Below, piece after piece: positions 63,631 through 64,000 of a stretch of DNA of 64,000 bases. The notes beneath the pieces are model-generated. The model searched no databases and was not told the origin of the DNA. It saw only the letters and a program-made list of their open reading frames with translations. The stretch spans positions 1-64,000 of the forward strand of contig JAGZMY010000009.1 of assembly GCA_018363915.1 (NCBI GenBank). The letters are read 5' to 3'. Source of the DNA: Anaerococcus vaginalis. GTDB taxonomy: Bacteria > Bacillota > Clostridia > Tissierellales > Peptoniphilaceae. Position 1 is the stretch's first letter. Every line of letters begins with the position of its first letter. Both the position numbers and the translations under genes were made by a program.

Positions 63631-63741
63631 CCCATCTCGAGCTGATAAATATGTCTTGATTTGGCATATTTATCCCTAAAACTAGTGCGAAAGCACGGAG
63701 GAATTTGCATAGCAAATGAGTTTTAGTGCCGAGAAATCTCT
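63631..63741. repeat. Composite modular repeat C (copy 16)
   Basis: CCCATCTCGAGC, one hairpin (63643-63673, loop TTGATTT), linker CCTAAAACTAGTGCG, the GCACGGAGGAATTTGC module, then GCCGAGAAATCTCT. It is a one-hairpin version of composite A. The downstream GGATTGTATTGT flank is shared with A, so the homology extends past the element. Confidence 0.88.
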
Positions 63742-63833
63742 GGATTGTATTGTAATTATAATTCAATTCTTACCTTGGGTTATCTTTGCCTTTTTGGGTA
63801 TGCATATTTTATTTCTAGACTTATTTATCCCAT

Positions 63834-63912
63834 GAGATCTCTCCACTCCTTCTAGTCGGTCGAGATGGATGGGTGTTTTTTGTTTATTACTGAAGTTTTT
63901 ATTCTACTTTGT
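63834..63912 (+). repeat. Palindromic repeat copy 17 with extended tail
   Basis: GAGATCTCTCCACTCCTTCT AGTCGGTCGAGATGG, then TTATTACTGAAGTTTTTATT. Confidence 0.8.
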
Positions 63913-63976
63913 TTTAAATATTCTTTTTTATATTTTTCATTTTATAATTTCTATTAAAATCAAACGAAGTAAACCT

Positions 63977-64000
63977 CATCTCGAGCCTGTCGAGAGATCT
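63977..64000 (-). repeat. Palindromic repeat copy 18, cut by window end
   Basis: CATCTCGAGCCTGTCGAGAG ATCT, the same core as copies 5, 11 and 13, with an AAACGAAGTAAA flank upstream. Confidence 0.85.

Noticed and set aside
62974..63741. A conventional insertion sequence around the GIY-YIG gene
   Set aside because: No transposase of known type, no clear target-site duplication, and the two flanking elements differ in module number.

Overview
The window is AT-rich, about 70% A+T by eye, with strong GGAGG-type ribosome binding sites, sigma-A-like promoters, an FMN riboswitch and mostly anaerobic metabolism. This fits a host-associated anaerobic Firmicute, most likely of the Peptoniphilaceae/Tissierellia type (Anaerococcus-like). 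That placement is inferred from style and gene content, not from a marker gene. No tRNA, rRNA, CRISPR array or classical insertion sequence was seen.

Layout. 1-2471 (+): the 3' part of a repeat-rich cell-wall-binding transglutaminase-like protein, a small lipoprotein and a membrane acyltransferase. 2836-13264 (-): one 11-gene run, lrgAB (pyruvate-type transporter), two ArsA-like ATPases, a lactate-utilisation pair (LutC-like and a fused LutB/LutA-like protein), polyprenyl-diphosphate synthase, MenA, UbiE/MenG, FixC and FixX. It looks like a module that moves electrons from lactate/pyruvate chemistry into menaquinone. 14112-34625 (-): a 16-gene surface-polysaccharide operon of Wzx/Wzy type. 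It holds a full WbpA-B-E-D-I set for a diacetamido-mannuronic acid sugar, a PglF/PglE/PglC-like initiating set, glycosyltransferases, a polymerase, a flippase, an asparagine-synthase-like amidotransferase and Wzz/CpsD regulators; the CpsD looks ATPase-dead.

34885-36204 (+): PepC aminopeptidase. 36418-42799 (-): hemA, precorrin-2 dehydrogenase, a HemC-CobA-HemD fusion, hemB and hemL, which stop at precorrin-2/sirohydrochlorin. The operon sits behind a leader containing an intrinsic terminator. 43160-47447 (-): an S41-like lipoprotein, a small membrane protein and the tsaE-tsaB-rimI-tsaD cluster. 47680-48452 (-): ribU with its FMN riboswitch. 48684-55935: an orphan atypical response regulator, a membrane protein with a charged tail, a CPBP protease, an unknown protein that may have a uracil-DNA-glycosylase-like fold, PepF and an M29 aminopeptidase.

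55936-64000 is the unusual part. It has long intergenic stretches carrying many copies of a palindromic repeat (core GAGATCTCTCGAC..GTCGAGATGGG), some expanded into modular multi-hairpin elements. A lone GIY-YIG nuclease gene lies between two inverted expanded copies. The same region holds two tandem Fst/par-like type I toxin-antitoxin modules, a candidate small RNA with a perfect consensus promoter, and a roughly 220-nt structured RNA upstream of a YitT-type gene. The ordinary genes here are a membrane pyrophosphatase and a TraX-family protein. The strongest lead for something undescribed is the repeat family together with the GIY-YIG gene, which resembles the REP/RAYT relationship but with a different nuclease.
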